Assembly (NCBI RefSeq): GCF_014199265.1
Contig: NZ_JACIJG010000006.1
Span: 186,001-250,000, forward strand
DNA from: Brucella daejeonensis
Lineage (GTDB): Bacteria; Pseudomonadota; Alphaproteobacteria; Rhizobiales; Rhizobiaceae
DNA length: 64,000 nucleotides
Direction of reading: 5' to 3'
The notes below the pieces were generated by a model. It did not search any database. It was not told the DNA's origin and saw nothing but the letters and a program-made list of their open reading frames with translations. The position numbers and the translations under genes were made by a program. This document shows positions 25,009-35,635 of the stretch, piece by piece; the stretch's first letter is position 1, and every line of letters starts with the position of its first letter.

Positions 25009-25040
25009 TTTGCTACCATTTTGCTACCCAACCCGGTAGC
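25009..25040. other. Candidate attachment core (integrase sites)
   Basis: TTTGCTACC occurs at 25009-25017 and again at 25020-25028, spaced 11 bases (one helical turn), and GGTAGC at 25035-25040 is inverted to the second copy, giving GCTACC-N6-GGTAGC. Inverted core-type sites around a 6-8 base spacer are the layout of tyrosine-recombinase core sites. The prophage genes end and chromosomal genes begin here, so it is a candidate right attachment site. The left copy lies outside the window, so this is inference. Confidence 0.4.
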
Positions 25041-25339
25041 ACGATCCAATATAGATGCATACAGATAAGGAAAGCGCCTGCCGCTATAGCCGAAAATTCG
25101 GGGTTTTCTAGGACGATTGAATACAGCAGCAGACATGGGCGTTAGAATTTGAAGTCCGGACATGCCACCGGGCATGTATCCCTTCCATATCCTTACCTAT
25201 CGCAGGGTTTATCGTCGCGTCAATCTTCTGTCTTGCAAGTGCCCCCGGTTCGGGATTTAAAAAGGATGGCGGGTTATAATGACAGGAGAAAGCGCTGCGC
25301 ATACTGGATTTCAGCTCCTGGCAGAGCCTCGCGGCCACA

Positions 25340-25969
25340 TTGTTCGGATTGGCGCTGGTCACGCTTATCGGCGTGGGCATCCGCATCGTCATGATGCTTA
25401 CGCTTCAACAGCGTCGCGAGCGGATGAACCGCCAGATCAATGAGCGCCTGAAGACACTCATCGCCGCCTACAAGACGCTGGGCGGTTCCTTTACCGGCAA
25501 TCTGAGCGTCGATCCGCGTCACATGCGCGATGTGCGCATGCAGCAGCAGTCCGAGCCGGGAGAGGGCCAGACCGTAGAACTGATCATGCTTTCCGAACGG
25601 TCGCGGCGCATCCGCGATGCCGTGGAAGCAGCCCTGTCCGACATCCTGCTGCTCGGCACCGAGGAGCATATCCGGCTGGCCGAACGCGCCATCCGGGAAC
25701 TGGTTTCGGGGCATCCCATCCATACCCATGCGCTTGTCGTATCGCTGCGGGACTTTATTCGACAGGCACTCGATCTCGATCCGATACCGGCGGACCTGCA
25801 AATCCCCGAACAGGGACCCGTGCGGCAAAGCTCTGCCGGCGGCCGCAACAGGGAGGGTCCCGGCGGCGGCAAAGGTGGCGGAGGAATGGGAGGAATGGGC
25901 GGCGGCGGAATGGGAATGGGCGGTCTCGCATTGGGTGACGAAACGTCATCCTCATCGCAGCGATCATGA
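25340..25969 (+). CDS. Membrane-anchored hypothetical protein with Gly-rich tail
   Basis: From TTG 25340 the product is 209 residues. A CTG at 25295, six bases after a GGAG, would add fifteen residues and restore a fuller N-terminal helix (L-A-A-T-L-F-G-L-A-L-V-T-L-I-G-V-G-I), so the true start may be there. One membrane helix is followed by a helical cytoplasmic part (E-R-L-K-T-L-I-A-A-Y-K-T-L-G-G-S) and a glycine/methionine-rich tail. The family is unrecognised. It ends six bases inside selB, which converges from the other side; this is the first chromosomal gene after the prophage. Confidence 0.7.
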   Translation: MFGLALVTLIGVGIRIVMMLTLQQRRERMNRQINERLKTLIAAYKTLGGSFTGNLSVDPRHMRDVRMQQQSEPGEGQTVELIMLSERSRRIRDAVEAALSDILLLGTEEHIRLAERAIRELVSGHPIHTHALVVSLRDFIRQALDLDPIPADLQIPEQGPVRQSSAGGRNREGPGGGKGGGGMGGMGGGGMGMGGLALGDETSSSSQRS

Positions 25970-27916
25970 TCTCTCTTCGGACTGTGTGAACTCCCCGAAC
26001 AGGTCCAGCTTGCGCCGGTTCAGCCTGCGCATGTCGCCACGCCTTATGGTAACGCTGTTGCGGTCGAAGAATTCCAGTATCTGGATCGCCACCTTGCGCC
26101 CGCTGTCGATACGGTCGCGAAAGCGGGCGGCAATGAACCAGCCGCTGTCAAAAGCCGCGTCCATATCCGACAGGATGGCGATCATCTCGGCAATGGTGGC
26201 GCGCAGGAAAAAATGGTCATGCGCCACTTCATGAACCCGGCCCATGCGCCCAGCCAGTTTCAGTAGCCGGCGAACATCTTCCTCACGCTCCCCCAGAAAA
26301 CCGGCGATATCCCGTACGCGCGGCGGGCGAAACCGGGCCTCTCCCTCAAGGAGCGGCGCAACCTCGCGCCAAATTGTTTCGTCGGCTTCACTCATCGTGA
26401 CTTCATGATCGCGAAGTCGCAGCCACGCACCGTCGAGCCGGACCAGATCCTGCTCGCCAAGCGCTGCAATGGCAGCGCGAAAGGCACTGGTGGGCAGGCG
26501 CGGCCGCAACTGCTGCCGCAACCGTTCCACGCCCATGCCGATCAGGTCCGGGTTCTCGTCGTGAAAGGCGCCAAGCCGCGCTAGGATGTCGTCGCGCAGA
26601 CCGGCCCAGCGCTCCGGCAACAGGAGAAGCACGGAATTGCCCTGCGGCAGCGTCGTCGCATCAAGCGCCTGCGCCAGCCGCTCCGGCTCGTCCGCCAGCG
26701 CCCGGTCGCGCAGAAAGGCCGATGCATCCAAGAAAAACGGTTCGACGGACAGAAGCGCGCGCGCCGCTTCGACCGGATCGCCCATGGCATGGGCATCGAG
26801 TTGCGCCATGCGTTCGGGGCTGCGCCGCTTGCGCTGGGGCGGGCGCAGGTCGAGAAAACGACCGCCGCCGATAGTGCGCTGCGCGGACACGTCACGGATG
26901 ACGAAACGGTCGCCCGCCGCCGCTGCAATCGGACGGTCCAGCACGAGCTGAACGCACCCTTCCGTGCCCGGCAAAAGTCCTTCCTCGCCCAATAGCACAA
27001 TGCGCGCGCCCGCTTCCGCCGAGGCATGGTGCAGACGCACCGGAAACCACTGACCTATGGGTTTCTGCTCGGTGGGCAGGATTTGCAGCGATGCATCGAT
27101 ACGGTCGGTGGGGCGATGGAAGCCCGGCAATACAAGCATGTCGCCGCGGTGAACCGCATCCCGGGATATGCCCTCGCCCGCCAGATTGAGCGCGCAGCGG
27201 TCGCCCGCCCGTGCAGCTTCGGCCGGGCGGTTCTGAGCGTGGATGGTACGAATACGCGCCTGTCTGCCGGACGGGCTGACGATCAGTGGATCGCCGATCC
27301 GGGCCGCGCCGGAAAGCACCGTGCCCGTGACCACCGTTCCCGCCCCTTTCAAGGTGAAAGAACGGTCCACGGCAAGGCGAAACCCGCCTTCGGCGTGTCG
27401 CTCGCCAAAAGCGCGCGCTTGCGTTTCCAGCACAGCTTGCAATTCACCTATCCCGGCCCCGGTAAGCGTCGAGACCGTCAGGATGGGAATGTCGGCAAGG
27501 CCGGTCGGGGCCAATTCGTTGCGGATCGCGGCCTTCACTTCCGCCAGCCGCTCAGGTCCGGCAAGATCGCTCTTGGTAATCACGGCGATGCCACGCCTTA
27601 TGCCGAGCAGATTGACGATGGAAAGATGTTCGCGCGTTTGCGGCATGATGCCGTCGTCGGCGGCAACGACCAGCATCACGAAATCGATGCTTGCCGCACC
27701 GGCCAGCATGGTATGCACAAATTTCTCATGCCCCGGCACATCGACAAAACCGAGGATCTGCCGATCCTCGCCGGAAAGCGGCAGATAGGCAAAGCCCAGA
27801 TCGATGGATATTCCGCGTTCTTTTTCTTCTTTCAGCCGATCCGTATCGACCCTGGTCAGTGCGCGCACCAGCGAGGTCTTGCCGTGGTCGATATGGCCCG
27901 CCGTGCCGACGATCAT
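25964..27916 (-). CDS. selB: Selenocysteine-specific elongation factor SelB
   Basis: The 650-residue protein (E. coli SelB is 614) is an EF-Tu-like GTPase. It has the G1 loop G-H-I-D-H-G-K-T (residues 7-14), D-V-P-G-H-E (G3) and T-K-S-D (G4), then EF-Tu-like beta domains and, after about residue 370, winged-helix domains that bind the SECIS hairpin. It delivers Sec-tRNA to the UGA codon of fdoG. It overlaps selA by four bases and is the last gene of the fdo-sel operon. Confidence 0.95.
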   Translation of the reverse strand: MIVGTAGHIDHGKTSLVRALTRVDTDRLKEEKERGISIDLGFAYLPLSGEDRQILGFVDVPGHEKFVHTMLAGAASIDFVMLVVAADDGIMPQTREHLSIVNLLGIRRGIAVITKSDLAGPERLAEVKAAIRNELAPTGLADIPILTVSTLTGAGIGELQAVLETQARAFGERHAEGGFRLAVDRSFTLKGAGTVVTGTVLSGAARIGDPLIVSPSGRQARIRTIHAQNRPAEAARAGDRCALNLAGEGISRDAVHRGDMLVLPGFHRPTDRIDASLQILPTEQKPIGQWFPVRLHHASAEAGARIVLLGEEGLLPGTEGCVQLVLDRPIAAAAGDRFVIRDVSAQRTIGGGRFLDLRPPQRKRRSPERMAQLDAHAMGDPVEAARALLSVEPFFLDASAFLRDRALADEPERLAQALDATTLPQGNSVLLLLPERWAGLRDDILARLGAFHDENPDLIGMGVERLRQQLRPRLPTSAFRAAIAALGEQDLVRLDGAWLRLRDHEVTMSEADETIWREVAPLLEGEARFRPPRVRDIAGFLGEREEDVRRLLKLAGRMGRVHEVAHDHFFLRATIAEMIAILSDMDAAFDSGWFIAARFRDRIDSGRKVAIQILEFFDRNSVTIRRGDMRRLNRRKLDLFGEFTQSEERS

Positions 27917-29316
27917 GACCGGCGCGCCGCAAGGGCCGACAGATTACGCAGAAAACCGCTTTCATCGTCGAGACAGCGCAGATCGAGGACCAGCGCCCCT
28001 TTTTCAATGCGCCCGATGATCGGCAGGGGCAACTGGCGCAGGGCCTCGGCCAGTGCCGCAAGCGCGGAGCCACTGCCGTCATTCGGCACAATCGACAGGC
28101 CTGCGCTCGGAACCGTTGACAATGGCAGCGCGCCGGAACCGATCTGGCTGGCGCAATCGGCAACCCTCACCGTGAAAGCAGGCCCCAGAAGGCTTTCCAG
28201 TTCAGGCTTCAGCCTTGCCGCCTGTGCCGCGATTTCTCCCTGCGGGCGCGCCAGATAGCGCATGGTCGGAAGCTTTTCGGCCAGCCGTTCCGGGTTGCGA
28301 TAAAGTTTCAGCGTGGCTTCAAGTGCCGCCAGCCTGATTTTGTCGACCCGCAGGGCGCGCTTCATCGGATTCCTGTTGATGCGCGAGATCAGGTCGCGCC
28401 GCCCGACGATAAAACCTGCCTGCGGCCCGCCCAGAAGCTTGTCGCCGGAAAAGGTTACGATATCCGCGCCCTCCGCCACGGCCTCACGCACGGTCGGCTC
28501 ATGGGCGAGGCCGAAAGCGGCGAGGTCGGCAAGCGTGCCCGAACCCAGATCGTTGACCAGCGGCACGCCCTTCGCCGCGGCGATCTTCGCCAGTTCGTCG
28601 GCTTTCACTTCACGGGTGAAACCCTCGATGCGGTAATTGGAAGTGTGAACCTTCAGCACCAGTCCGGTATCGGGACCGATGGCGTTTTCATAATCGCGCG
28701 GGTGCGTCCGATTGGTGGTGCCGACTTCCACCAGCGTCGTGCCCGCGCGGGTCATGATGTCGGGCATACGGAAAGCGCCGCCGATCTCGATCAGTTCGCC
28801 ACGGGAAACAACAGCCTCCTTGCCCGACGCCAGACTGTTGAGCACGAGCAGCACGGCAGCGGCATTGTTATTGACAACGGTTGCGTCTTCCGCGCCCGTC
28901 AGTTCGCAGATCAGGGCGCGCAGGTGATCGTCGCGCTCGCCGCGTGCCCCCGACGACAGGTCGAATTCGAGCGAGACGGCCTGCCGCATCGCCTCGGTCG
29001 CCGCCTCGATGGCCGCTTCAGCCAGAATAGCGCGGCCCAGATTGGTATGCAGCACCGTTCCGGTCAGATTGAACAGCGGGCGCAGGCTCGGGCGGTCCGA
29101 AGCATCGAGCCGCTCGATGGCGGCTTGCGCAATCCGAGCATGATCGGGAAGGGCCACGCCGGATTTCACCGCTTCGCGCAACTCGCCGAGGACAGTGCGA
29201 ATGGCGGCAGTCGCCGCCGCGCGCCCGAAACGCGCAAGCGCTGCGCCGAGTTCCGGCATTTGCAGGACGGCATCGACGGACGGAAGATGACGCAGTGACG
29301 GCTTGCTCTGGTCCAT
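27913..29316 (-). CDS. selA: L-seryl-tRNA(Sec) selenium transferase
   Basis: The 467-residue protein (E. coli SelA 463) is a fold-type I PLP enzyme that converts Ser-tRNA(Sec) to Sec-tRNA(Sec) using selenophosphate. The PLP-binding segment [12 protein letters not shown] places the Schiff-base Lys at about residue 293. N-R-T-H and the V-N-N-N-A-A-A cofactor region near 149 are present. It starts seven bases after fdhE's stop codon and shares the operon with selB and the formate dehydrogenase. Confidence 0.95.
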   Translation of the reverse strand: MDQSKPSLRHLPSVDAVLQMPELGAALARFGRAAATAAIRTVLGELREAVKSGVALPDHARIAQAAIERLDASDRPSLRPLFNLTGTVLHTNLGRAILAEAAIEAATEAMRQAVSLEFDLSSGARGERDDHLRALICELTGAEDATVVNNNAAAVLLVLNSLASGKEAVVSRGELIEIGGAFRMPDIMTRAGTTLVEVGTTNRTHPRDYENAIGPDTGLVLKVHTSNYRIEGFTREVKADELAKIAAAKGVPLVNDLGSGTLADLAAFGLAHEPTVREAVAEGADIVTFSGDKLLGGPQAGFIVGRRDLISRINRNPMKRALRVDKIRLAALEATLKLYRNPERLAEKLPTMRYLARPQGEIAAQAARLKPELESLLGPAFTVRVADCASQIGSGALPLSTVPSAGLSIVPNDGSGSALAALAEALRQLPLPIIGRIEKGALVLDLRCLDDESGFLRNLSALAARRS

Positions 29317-29322
29317 GGCCGC

Positions 29323-30234
29323 TCACAGCCCGGCAAGGAGTGGAGAAAAGCCGCCGCGCGCATAAGGTGTCTCGCGCATCAGCATGTCGAGGCCGAGACT
29401 CGCCACATCGTCGGTCAGCGGATCGGCGTCGGTCGATTGCTGCTGATAGATGATTTTCACCCAGCTCTGGCATTCGTCGCAGGTTTCAGCCTTGATGACG
29501 CCGCCGCCATCCTCGACCTCCCTGTAGCCGATGCCCTTGGTAGAGCCGCAGCACACGCATTTGATGCGGACATAATGCCAGAGCGTGTTGCAGACGGAAC
29601 AGGAGCAGAAGCGCGCGCCATGGGCGCCGAGCCAGCCGACGACCATCGAGCTTGACGGCAGGGAGCCGCAGGTCGGGCAGACGCCATCGGCGACCGGCTT
29701 CACCGATTTCGGATCGAGCGCGGAGGCAAGCCGCGTGAAATGAAGCTGAAGCCCAGCCCAGACATAGATATGTTCCGCAACGGCCTCGGGCGGCAGAACA
29801 CCGGCAAAAATCGCCTCCACCATCCGGCGGCGCTCGCCCGCACTGACATTGGCCGCGCGTTCGAGAGCATCCATGGCATCCTGCGGCTTGGCGACAGGGC
29901 GCACCTCATCGAACAGCCGGTCAAAAATACTGCCGAGCACCTCTTGCGAAGCGGCATCCGTACGGTCGATGGCCGGCATACCGAATTCCAGCGCGCGGTC
30001 GGAAACATCGGGGGCCGCAACCGGGCCAAGCGCGGCATGGATGCGCGCCTGCGCATCCGTCAGTTCGGCAATGAATTCCAGATAGGGCTTGAGGGGACTG
30101 ACCGACCCCATGAGGCGCAGGCGCGCTGCACGTTTTGCGAAAAGGTCGCCCGGATCGGGCAACCGTACGAAGGGCGGAGCCGAGATTTCACCGATAACGG
30201 TCGGGTCCGGCGCCAGATCTTTCTTGCCTGCCAT
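29323..30234 (-). CDS. fdhE: Formate dehydrogenase accessory protein FdhE
   Basis: Start ATG at 30232-30234 follows GAGGAG by five bases and gives 303 residues (a frame from 30246 is four residues longer). Four Cys motifs in the C-terminal half (C-P-T-C-G, C-S-V-C-N, C-V-C-C-G, C-D-E-C-Q) bind iron, as in the rubredoxin-like FdhE family. FdhE is needed to mature the respiratory formate dehydrogenase. It lies between fdoI and selA. Confidence 0.93.
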   Translation of the reverse strand: MAGKKDLAPDPTVIGEISAPPFVRLPDPGDLFAKRAARLRLMGSVSPLKPYLEFIAELTDAQARIHAALGPVAAPDVSDRALEFGMPAIDRTDAASQEVLGSIFDRLFDEVRPVAKPQDAMDALERAANVSAGERRRMVEAIFAGVLPPEAVAEHIYVWAGLQLHFTRLASALDPKSVKPVADGVCPTCGSLPSSSMVVGWLGAHGARFCSCSVCNTLWHYVRIKCVCCGSTKGIGYREVEDGGGVIKAETCDECQSWVKIIYQQQSTDADPLTDDVASLGLDMLMRETPYARGGFSPLLAGL

Positions 30235-30292
30235 GTCACTCCTCACGAACCCGACGGGCCACGCGGACCCAGAGGGTCTGTGGAAAATTAAG

Positions 30293-30328
30293 GAGCGGTT
30301 CCGGTTTCGACAGTCTTCGGAACCGCTC
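30293..30328. promoter_or_regulatory. 11-bp stem hairpin between fdoI and fdhE
   Basis: GAGCGGTTCCG (30293-30303) and CGGAACCGCTC (30318-30328) form a perfect stem around a 14-base loop. It fills the only sizeable gap in the fdo-sel operon (149 bases). On the minus strand it is followed by a short T-rich stretch, so it could reduce read-through into fdhE-selA-selB or protect the fdoGHI message end. Confidence 0.6.
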
Positions 30329-30394
30329 TACCTGTTGCTATGCGTCATCTCGCATTCTCGCCCAATTGCCGGATTTTTCAACCCGGCGACAGGA

Positions 30395-31102
30395 TCACGC
30401 CACCGGCTTGCCGCCGGTCTGCTTTGCCTTCGGCTTCGACGCCAGTTCGCGCAGCCATTTGCGATGATGCCGCCATGCCCAGCCGCCGGTCACCGTGCCG
30501 CGCGTCATGGCGCTGATCGTTCCCTTGACCCAGATCGCCGCATAGACATGCACGATCCAGACGCAGATCGCGATGACGGCGACCATGGAATGAATGAGCA
30601 AGGCCCAGCGCTGCTGGTTGATCGTGGTATAAGAGCCGAAATATTCGTTCCAGATCATGAGCCCCGACAGGATCAGGACGATGATCAGGATCGACATCGA
30701 CCAGAAGACCAGCTTCTGCCCGGCATTGTATTTACCGACTTCCGGCAGTTTTTCCTCATTGCCGGCAATCACGTCATTGGCCTGCGAAAGCCAGCGGCTA
30801 TCCTCGCGCTTCCACAGATTGGCGCTCCAGAAGCGGAAGAAGAGGCCGAGAAAGCTGACGAACAGAACCACGCCGATCCAGGGGTGAATGACGCGCGTCC
30901 ACTCGCCGCCGCCGAAGAGGCCCGACAGGAAGAACAGCCAGGGATGGAACATCGCCAGACCCGATAATGCCAGAAGCACGAGACTGATGGCGGTGATCCA
31001 GTGATTGACACGCGCCCCGCCGGAATAGCGGTGCACCCGAACCGGCTTGCCGGGGACTATGCCGTCGCCGCGTTCAACATCGTCAAAATCGGTCTTGCTC
31101 AT
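30395..31102 (-). CDS. fdoI: Formate dehydrogenase cytochrome b556 subunit
   Basis: The 235-residue integral membrane protein has four predicted helices with His residues at heme-ligand positions (for example N-H-W-I-T-A, F-H-P-W, I-H-S-M). It takes electrons from the Fe-S subunit to quinone. A basic C-terminus is cytoplasmic. The start overlaps the fdoH stop by four bases (ATGA). Confidence 0.93.
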   Translation of the reverse strand: MSKTDFDDVERGDGIVPGKPVRVHRYSGGARVNHWITAISLVLLALSGLAMFHPWLFFLSGLFGGGEWTRVIHPWIGVVLFVSFLGLFFRFWSANLWKREDSRWLSQANDVIAGNEEKLPEVGKYNAGQKLVFWSMSILIIVLILSGLMIWNEYFGSYTTINQQRWALLIHSMVAVIAICVWIVHVYAAIWVKGTISAMTRGTVTGGWAWRHHRKWLRELASKPKAKQTGGKPVA

Positions 31103-32040
31103 GAGCTTTTTTCCCCCGTGAGCTTTTCGGCCTCGGCCTCGTCATGCGCCGTCACGACGTTCGGGCCTTTGAAGACATAGTGCAGAAGACCAGCCGCCGC
31201 GGCCAGCCCCATCACGGCCATGCCCGCATATTTGGTCACGCCTTTCCATGCTTCCACGACCGGGCTGATGCGCGGATCGTTCGGCAGTCCGGCGTAGATT
31301 TCCGGCTTGTCGGCATGATGCAGCACATACATGACATGGGTGCCGCCGACGCCCTGCGGATCGTAAAGCCCGGCATTTTCAAAGCCGCGCGATTTCAGAT
31401 CCTCGATGCGCCCGTCGGCCCATTCCTTCATCTCGTCCTTGGTGCCGTAGACGATGGCTTGCGTCGGACACGCCTTGGCGCAGGCAGGCCCCTGGCCGAC
31501 CGCGATACGGTCGGAACACAGCGTGCATTTATAGGCTTTCTGCGTCACGGGCGAGATGCGCGGAATGTCGAACGGACAGCCCTTCACGCAATAGCCGCAG
31601 CCGATGCAGTTCTCATGGACGAAATCCACGATGCCATTGGAATATTGCACGATAGCGCCCGGCGCCGGACAGGCCTTGAGGCAGCCGGGGTCCTCGCAAT
31701 GCATACAGCCATCCTTGCGGATCAGCCATTCCAGATTGCCGGTATCGGGATTGTCCCATTCGGTGAAGCGCATCAGCGTGAAAGTGTCGGGCGTCAAGTC
31801 GTGGGGGTTGTCATAGACCCCCACATTGACGCCCACTTCCTCATGCGTGTCGTTCCATTCGGCACAGGCCGACTGGCAGGCCTTGCACCCGATGCATTTC
31901 GACACGTCGATGAGCTTGGCCACCTCCGTCTGGCGCTCGGCGGGCGGCGTCACGCTGGAAGCCGACCGCCTGATCAGGTCCTTATCGCCAAAGCGCGGAG
32001 ACTGCGGCTGAACGTCGGGGTTGGGAACGGGTGGAAACAT
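31099..32040 (-). CDS. fdoH: Formate dehydrogenase iron-sulfur subunit
   Basis: The 313-residue protein has four clusters of cysteines of the C-x2-C-x2-C-x3-C type, beginning C-I-G-C-K-A-C-Q and C-E-D-P-G-C-L, which bind four [4Fe-4S] centres; its C-terminus has one membrane helix ([13 protein letters not shown]). It carries electrons from FdoG to the cytochrome. A strong AAGGAGGG ribosome-binding site precedes the ATG. Confidence 0.95.
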   Translation of the reverse strand: MFPPVPNPDVQPQSPRFGDKDLIRRSASSVTPPAERQTEVAKLIDVSKCIGCKACQSACAEWNDTHEEVGVNVGVYDNPHDLTPDTFTLMRFTEWDNPDTGNLEWLIRKDGCMHCEDPGCLKACPAPGAIVQYSNGIVDFVHENCIGCGYCVKGCPFDIPRISPVTQKAYKCTLCSDRIAVGQGPACAKACPTQAIVYGTKDEMKEWADGRIEDLKSRGFENAGLYDPQGVGGTHVMYVLHHADKPEIYAGLPNDPRISPVVEAWKGVTKYAGMAVMGLAAAAGLLHYVFKGPNVVTAHDEAEAEKLTGEKSS

Positions 32041-32052
32041 ATCATTCCCTCC

Positions 32053-35000
32053 TTAAGCCACAGGCGCGCTTGAGCGCTCGATATTGACCAGAAACGCCTT
32101 GAATTCCGGCGTTTCGATATTGGCGTCGCCGACGAAGGGCGTCAGCGAGTTGGGGCCGAAGCCCTTGCGGGCGGCGCCCGTGAAGCCCCAGTGAAGCGGA
32201 ATGCCCACCACATGCACCGTCTTGCCGTCGCAAACGAGCGGCTTGATGCGCTTGGTGACCACGGCCTTGGCCTTGACCGAACCGCGCTTGGACCAGACCC
32301 GCACCCAGTCGCCCTTGGCGATGCCCTTCTCCTTCGCCAGTTCTTCCGAGATTTCCACGAAGAATTCCGGCTGCAAGACGGCGTTCACATGAACGTGCTT
32401 GGTCCAGTAGTGGAAATGCTCGGTCAGACGGTAGGAAGTCGCCGCATAGGGGAATTCCTCCGACGCCGTTTCGGCGAACTGCTTGAAGTCGTCGTTGAAG
32501 ACGCGGGCCACCGGATTGCCCCGCACATTGGGCGCAATCACATTGGCGAGCGGCGACTCGAACGGCTCATAGTGGGCCGGGAAAGGTCCGTCGCGCATCA
32601 TGCCTCGAGTGAACAGGCGCGACGCGCCTTCCGGGTTCATGATGAACGGCCCGACCTCATCCGGTCTGGCTGTCGGCGCAATATCCGGCACGTCATAGCC
32701 GCTCCACTTCGACCCGTCCCACTCAATGAGCTTGCGGTTCGGATCCCATGCCTTGCCGTTGATGTCGGCGGAAGCGCGGTTATAGAGGATGCGCCGGTTG
32801 GCTGGCCACGACCAGGACCAGTTGAGATAGGCTCCCGTCTCGTCCGGGTCGTTATTGTCGCGGCGCGCCATGTTGTTGCCGGCCTCGGTAAAGCAGCCAG
32901 AATAGATCCAGCAGCCGGAAGCCGTCGAACCGTCGTCGCGCAATGCCGCGAAACCGGCAAGAAGCTTGCCCGCCTCAACGGCGACCTTGCTCGGATCCGT
33001 CGGATCCATGAGCGTGGTCAGCGCACGGCCGTTCACTTCCTTCGCCAGTTCTTCCGCCGTCGGCTCGCCCTCGTCCTCATAATCCCAGGTGAGATTGAGG
33101 ACCGGATCGGGGAAGGCGCCGCCCTCCTTGCGGTAAAGCTCCCGCAGCCGGACGAAAATCTGGGCCATGATCCAGTTGTCGGTCTTCGCCTCGCCGGGCG
33201 GCGTCGCGCCGGGCCAGTGCCATTGCAGCCAGCGCCCGGAATTGGTGAGGGAGCCTTCGTCCTCTGCAAAGCAGGTGGACGGAAGCTGGAACACCTCGGT
33301 CTTGATCGAAGCGGAATCCACATCGTTATATTCGCCGTGGTTCTCCCAGAAACGCGAGGTTTCCGTTTCCAGCGGGTCCATGGTGACCAGGAATTTGAGC
33401 TTCGACAGGGCGTCGGTCAGCTTCTTGCGGTTCGGCACCGCCATCAGCGGGTTGAAGCCCTGGCAGACATAGCCGTTGACCTTGCCTTCATGCATCATGT
33501 CGAAGATGCGCAGCATGTCGTAATTCGGCACGTCGAGCTTCGGCAGCCAGTCATAGGCGAAGTCGTTCTCGACCGTTGCCGCACTGCCCCACATCGCCTT
33601 CTGGAAACTGACGAAGAACTTGCGATAGTTCTGCCAGTAACTCATCTGGTTCGGGCGCAACGGCTTGAAGGCGCGGGTCGACATATAGGTCTCGAAATCG
33701 ACCTCCTTTTCCGCCGGTATGTTCAGATAACCCGGCAGGAGGTTCGACATGAGACCGATATCGGTCAGTCCCTGAATGTTGGAATGGCCGCGCAGCGCAT
33801 TCATGCCGCCGCCGCGCACGCCGATATTGCCGAGGATGAGCTGGAGCATCGCCATGCAGCGAATGTTCTGCGACCCCTTGGAATGCTGCGTCCAGCCGAG
33901 CGCATACATGGATGTCATCGTGCGGTCCGGCGTCGAGCACGAGGCCATCATCTCCGCGACCTTCAGGAATTTCTCCTTCGGCGTGCCGCAGATGCGCTCC
34001 ACCATTTCAGGCGTGTAGACGGAAACATGCTGCTTGAGCAGGCTCCACACGCAGCGCGGATTTTGCAGCGTGTCGTCCACGACCGCATAGCCGTCATCGC
34101 CGATCACATAATCCCAGCTCGAACGGTCGTAATCGCGCTTGGCCTCGTCATAGCCGGTGAACAGCCCGTCCTTGTATTCGAAGCCGTCCTGAACGACATA
34201 GGCCGCATTGGTGAAATGCCTGACGTAATCCCACTGCACGTGATCGTTCTGGATGCAGTAGTTGATGACGCCGAGCAGGAAGGCGATATCGGTTCCCTGA
34301 CGGATGGGCGCGTAGAAATCCGCGACCGATGCCGTGCGCGTGAAGCGCGGATCGACCACGATCAGCTTCGCTCCGCGATTGGCCTTGGCCTCGGTCACCC
34401 ATTTGAAGCCGCACGGGTGCGCTTCCGCCGCATTGCCGCCCATGACGACGACGAGGTCGGTATTCTTGATGTCGGTCCAGGAGTTGGTCATTGCTCCACG
34501 GCCAAATGTTGGGGCGAGACTCGCCACCGTCGGGCCGTGTCAGACGCGTGCCTGATTATCGAATGCCAATATGCCTGTGCTGCGCACTACCTTATAGGTG
34601 AGGAACGCCGTTTCATTGGTGGTCGCGGACGCCGCGAGAAAACCCGTGGACGTCCAGCGATTGACCGTGACGCCCGCGTCGTTCTTCGCGATGAAGTTGG
34701 CGTCGCGGTCGTCTTTCAGATGCCGCGCAATACGGTCGAGCGCGTCTTCCCAGGAAATCTGCTTGAATTCGGCAGAACCCGCTTCGCGCACCTGCGGAAA
34801 TTGCAGGCGGGTCTTCGCCTTCACGAAATCCTTCAGTGCCGCGCCCTTCGGGCAGAGCGTGCCGCGATTGGTCGGATGATCCGTGTCGCCTTCGACATGC
34901 ACCAGCTCGGCCTTCTCGCCCTTGCGCACATCCCCCTTGGAATAAAGGATGACGCCGCAGGCAACCGAACAATAGGGACAGGTGTTGCGGGTTTCGGCGG

Positions 35001-35139
35001 TATTCGCAAGCTTGAAGGGCCTGATCTGTTCGGCATAGGCGCTTTCCACCGCGCCGAAACCGAAAGACCCAAGCGCCGAAGCCGCCACCACCGCCCCCGT
35101 TCCGCCGAGAAACTGGCGGCGAGAGAGCTCCATATTCAT
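32053..35139 (-). CDS. fdoG: Selenocysteine-containing respiratory formate dehydrogenase, alpha subunit
   Basis: One continuous gene of 1028 residues (E. coli FdoG is 1016), although the UGA at 34540-34542 splits it for simple gene callers. UGA encodes Sec200 in the context A-R-V-Sec-H-G-P-T-V-A-S, the same context as E. coli FdoG. Residues 1-37 form a Tat signal (S-R-R-Q-F-L). C-P-Y-C at 53-56 begins the [4Fe-4S] site. The enzyme oxidises formate at a molybdenum-bis-guanylate centre in the periplasm. The 824-residue frame starting with GTG 34527 is only an artefact of the UGA. A SECIS-like hairpin follows the UGA. Confidence 0.95.
34497..34539 (-). promoter_or_regulatory. SECIS element for UGA-Sec insertion in fdoG
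   Basis: Directly after the UGA, CACGGCC (34539-34533) pairs with GGCCGTG (34503-34497) to form a 7-bp lower stem. Inside it GGCGA-GTC-TCGCC makes an apical hairpin with the GTC loop. Bacterial SECIS sits within the coding region just 3' of UGA and is bound by SelB; both spacing and form match. Confidence 0.88.
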
Positions 35140-35160
35140 TGCGCTGCACCTCCCCTGATC

Positions 35161-35196
35161 ATTGGAAGAAATCGCCAGGGGGCGATTTTCTTCAAT
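35161..35196 (-). promoter_or_regulatory. Leader hairpin of the fdo operon
   Basis: AAATCGCC-AGGG-GGCGATTT is a perfect 8-bp stem with a 4-base loop, extended by imperfect arms to the ATTG/CAAT ends. It lies about 20 bases upstream of the fdoG start, just before the purine-rich ribosome-binding site (AGGGGAGGTG). It could gate fdoG translation or bind a regulator. Confidence 0.55.
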
Positions 35197-35635
35197 CCGG
35201 ATTCACCTTTGTTCAGTTCACTCCAATAAAACCAAGTTGTCAACCGAGCGGATTACCCGGAAAATCAGCACTAAGACGTAATTATCAATAACATGACTTT
35301 TATAGTCATGTATAAATACATGGACTTCGTTTATGGAAAGACTTCCACACTCTCCCGGCGATTGACGTTTCCGTGTAAAAAGGCGAAACTTGCGGCGTGG
35401 CTTCTTTTCCCGCTCCCGAGTTTCGGGGCCTTGAACATGGATCGCACCCGCCTCGCACCGGCTTTTCAAGCCGGGTGCCGCAGATTTGCGCGGACGTCCG
35501 GTCCGGCGTGAAGCCATTCCTTCACAATTACCTTTTCCACTACCGGCCATCGCAGGAACCTGCCGTTCCATCGGGTGGCCGCACGGCTTCGCTCGCAGGA
35601 ATAACAGGGACGAAAAGTCTAAAAAGGGGATCGTC
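35197..35635. promoter_or_regulatory. Divergent intergenic region fdo / transglutaminase-selD
   Basis: This 439-bp gap contains no convincing gene. Overlapping palindromes ACATGACT-TTTAT-AGTCATGT (35291-35311) and CATGTAT-AA-ATACATG (35307-35322) lie in an AT-rich core between the two divergent units and are good operator candidates. A GC-rich stretch (35380-35600) leads to the AAGGGG ribosome-binding site of the transglutaminase gene. No clear -35/-10 pair was assigned. Confidence 0.55.

Noticed and set aside
25279-25440. ATG 25279 as start of the gene ending at 25969
   Set aside because: It reads a different frame; the frame ending at 25969 is closed by a TGA at 25280.
27026-28258. Long plus-strand frame opposite selA/selB
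   Set aside because: It is the high-GC mirror of selA/selB with no ribosome-binding site or recognisable domain.
32053-34527. GTG start for a separate 824-residue formate dehydrogenase
   Set aside because: The GTG is a Val codon 12 bases after the UGA-Sec codon; the real gene starts at 35139 and reads through.
32191-35229. 1012-codon plus-strand frame opposite fdoG
   Set aside because: A shadow of the fdoG codon structure; Arg/His-rich composition and no family features.
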